A DNA stretch of 7,200 nucleotides, from the NCBI GenBank assembly GCA_012797095.1, contig JAAZPS010000233.1:1-7200 (forward strand), read 5' to 3'. Both the position numbers and the translations under genes were made by a program. This DNA is from Bacillota bacterium (GTDB taxonomy: Bacteria; Bacillota; Dethiobacteria; DTU022). The notes beneath the pieces are model-generated. The model was not told the origin of the DNA. It searched no databases and saw only the letters and a list, made by a program, of their open reading frames with translations. Every line of letters starts with the position of its first letter. Positions within the stretch are counted from its first letter, which is position 1. Shown piece by piece: positions 5,538 to 7,200 of the stretch.

Positions 5538-6971
5538 ATGTCAGAGCTCAACAAAAACAATACCAGGATCCATGCTTTCCGGGACGATGCTCTGGGCGAA
5601 CTTGACGCCACCGGGGTGGCGGAGGGCATCGCAAAAGGCGAGATCAGCGCCGCTGAAGCGGTGGAAGCGGCTATTGATCGCATCGAAAGGATCGATCCCC
5701 TGCTGCACGTGGTCGCTGCCAGAGACTACGAACGCGCCCGGAAACAGGCCCAGGATCCCCCGCAAGGCCCTTTCGGCGGCGTGCCTACCATGATCAAGGA
5801 TGATATCGATGTGGCCGGCTTGCCCACCCGGAATGGTTCCGAGGCATTGCAGAATGTTGCCCCCGCCAAAAAAGATAGTGCCTTCACGCGCCAGTTCCTG
5901 GCCCAGGGACCGATCATCCTCGGCAAGAGCCGCCTGCCCGAATTCGGCCTGATCCCATCGGGAGAATTCCAGAACGAACCGCCCGTGCATAACCCCTGGC
6001 GCCCCGGTTACTCTTCCGGGGGCTCCTCCGCCGGCTCGGCCGTGATGGTGGCCACGGGAGCGCTGTCCATTGCCCATGGTGAGGACGGAGGCGGCTCCAT
6101 TCGCATTCCCGCCGCCTGCTGCGGGGTGGTGGGCCTGAAGGTCACCCGCAACCGGCTGATCAATGCCGAGGTCGGGCGCTTCCTGCCGGTGAATATCGTC
6201 TATGAAGGGGTCCTCACCCGCACCGTCCGCGATACTGCCAACTTCCTCGCCGCTGCGGAAAACTACTATCACAATCCCAGGCTCAAGCCTGTCGGCAAGG
6301 TGGAGGGTCCCGGCAGACGGCGTCTGCGCATCGGGGTGATCATCGATTCGATCACCGATCAACCCACCGATGCCGCAACGCGCTCCGCGGTTGAACAGGC
6401 GGCCCGGCTTCTGGAGCAGCTCGGCCACCGCGTCGAGCCCGCCGTGATCCCCCTCGATCATGAATTCATCTCCGACTTTGTCACCTACTACGGTGGGCTG
6501 TCCCTGGCCATCGCCAGGCTGGGCCCCGTGCTTTTCGGACGGGGATTCGAGGCCGCCCGCCTGAACGATATGTCCAAAAGCCTTGCCCGGATGGGGCGCG
6601 AACGGCTCCGGAAATTGCCCGGCGCCGCACTGCGCCTGCGGCGGACCCGCCAGACCTTCGCCCGCTTCTTCGAGAACCTTGATATATTGCTTTCACCCTC
6701 CGTCGGCACCACCCCGCCACCCCTGGGTTGGCTCGATCCGCACGTGCCCTACGACGAGCTCATCGAACGCTTCATCAACTTCATGAGTTTCACCCCGGCC
6801 AACAACGCCTCGGGATCGCCGGCCATCTCGCTGCCCCTGGGGCATTCGACAGACGATCTTCCCATCGGCATCCACCTGATGGCCGCAGAGGGTGATGAGC
6901 GCACCCTGCTTGAACTCTCCTTCGAGCTGGAGGCAGCCCAACCCTGGCGCCGCATCCAGGACCGCGAATAG
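5538..6971 (+). CDS. Amidase signature family hydrolase
   Basis: A 477-residue amidase-signature enzyme that hydrolyses an amide bond with a Ser-cisSer-Lys triad. Residues seen, numbered from 5538: Lys87 in GVPTMIKDDIDVAG, cis-Ser163 in YSSGGSSAGSA, and nucleophile Ser187 in GEDGGGSIRIPAACCGVVGL. The 24-residue spacing between the two serines is that of the family. The C-terminal blocks (NNASGSPAISLPLGHSTDD, LPIGIHLMAAEGDERTLLEL and the ending AAQPWR) resemble the 6-aminohexanoate cyclic-dimer hydrolase/aryl-acylamidase branch rather than GatA, and no gatB or gatC lies nearby. The substrate cannot be told from sequence. No signal peptide, so cytoplasmic. The frame extends upstream to an ATG at 5472, but the ATG at 5538 follows AGGGGGA (5528-5534) at good spacing and is preferred. 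The enzyme looks intact. Confidence 0.9.
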   Translation: MSELNKNNTRIHAFRDDALGELDATGVAEGIAKGEISAAEAVEAAIDRIERIDPLLHVVAARDYERARKQAQDPPQGPFGGVPTMIKDDIDVAGLPTRNGSEALQNVAPAKKDSAFTRQFLAQGPIILGKSRLPEFGLIPSGEFQNEPPVHNPWRPGYSSGGSSAGSAVMVATGALSIAHGEDGGGSIRIPAACCGVVGLKVTRNRLINAEVGRFLPVNIVYEGVLTRTVRDTANFLAAAENYYHNPRLKPVGKVEGPGRRRLRIGVIIDSITDQPTDAATRSAVEQAARLLEQLGHRVEPAVIPLDHEFISDFVTYYGGLSLAIARLGPVLFGRGFEAARLNDMSKSLARMGRERLRKLPGAALRLRRTRQTFARFFENLDILLSPSVGTTPPPLGWLDPHVPYDELIERFINFMSFTPANNASGSPAISLPLGHSTDDLPIGIHLMAAEGDERTLLELSFELEAAQPWRRIQDRE

Positions 6972-7200
6972 CGGGCCCCCCCGGGGCGTCCCATGGTACC
7001 CTGCACGGCTATCTTTAATTTACACGGGCCCAAAGATCAGAAGAGCCAGTTGATCATATGGTGGATTGCAGGTGACTGCTCGCAACACTGTTCCCGTCAG
7101 CGGGTTGCGGATAGATATCCGCCCAATACTACCGGGAGCGTGTCAGGATAAAACCCCCGTGCAAGATTATTGTTTCCTGTTGATCGGAGCTAGTTCATAG
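6972..7200. other. Non-coding 3' end of the window
   Basis: No reading frame of credible length or composition is seen on either strand after the amidase stop. A short C-rich hairpin (GCCCC 6975-6979 with GGGGC 6983-6987) follows the stop without a T-run, so termination there is doubtful. Nested inverted repeats lie at 7081-7122. No tRNA, known riboswitch or insertion-sequence end is recognised. Confidence 0.6.
7081..7122. repeat. Overlapping inverted repeats downstream of the amidase gene
   Basis: One hairpin pairs CGCAA (7081-7085) with TTGCG (7105-7109) and, inside it, CCCG (7093-7096) with CGGG (7101-7104). A second, near-perfect dyad GCGGATA-GA-TATCCGC (7107-7122) shares the bases GCG with the first. 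Both cannot form fully at once. It may be an operator, or a structured leader of a gene beyond the window. Confidence 0.5.

Noticed and set aside
5538..6971. Amidase as GatA of the tRNA amidotransferase, or as a target gene of the BlaI-like repressor
   Set aside because: No gatB or gatC is adjacent and the C-terminus fits the cyclic-dimer hydrolase branch. A strong terminator separates it from the BlaI-like gene, and the BlaI palindrome does not recur before it.

Overview
The window (7.2 kb, roughly 60% GC by eye) looks like ordinary bacterial chromosome with five genes, all on the + strand. Each is spaced out with its own leader or terminator, so they are more likely separate transcription units than one operon. 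The gene set suggests an anaerobic, GC-rich member of the Clostridia: an enzyme of the 4-hydroxybutyryl-CoA dehydratase family, a BlaI/MecI repressor with the clostridial style of sequence, and clear intrinsic terminators. A deltaproteobacterial anaerobe is not excluded. No tRNA, rRNA, CRISPR array, transposase or phage gene was seen.

Layout. Positions 3-1835 hold most of a Tex-type S1 RNA-binding protein, cut at its 5' end by the window edge. A good promoter (1858-1886) then drives a stand-alone homocysteine S-methyltransferase-domain protein (1926-2816), closed by an intrinsic terminator (2936-2964). A 450-base gene-free stretch follows. It carries an extended -10 promoter inside a spaced inverted repeat and a long leader, ahead of a 491-residue flavoprotein of the 4-hydroxybutyryl-CoA dehydratase / 4-hydroxyphenylacetate 3-hydroxylase family (3269-4744). 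Its stop codon runs directly into a tandem-repeat/hairpin element (4744-4804). Next is a promoter and a near-perfect 28-bp palindrome in front of a small BlaI-family gene (4899-5315), then a textbook terminator (5355-5387). An amidase-signature hydrolase (5538-6971) follows, and the last 229 bases are non-coding with nested inverted repeats.

Points that stand out. (1) The dehydratase-family protein keeps the fold and several active-site residues, but all three cysteines that hold the [4Fe-4S] cluster in characterised 4-hydroxybutyryl-CoA dehydratase are replaced. It is therefore probably not a classical dehydratase. (2) The BlaI-like protein has lost the usual C-terminal dimerisation region and runs in frame into what looks like the first transmembrane helix of a BlaR1/M56 sensor, as if an internal deletion had fused a repressor-sensor pair. 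Its probable operator is still intact. (3) The element after the dehydratase gene has two tandem 17-base copies that can compete for one inverted third copy.

I see no evidence that the five genes form one pathway. The methyltransferase and the dehydratase-like protein both fit anaerobic carbon or amino-acid metabolism, but the joining genes (CoA transferase, corrinoid protein and so on) are not in the window.
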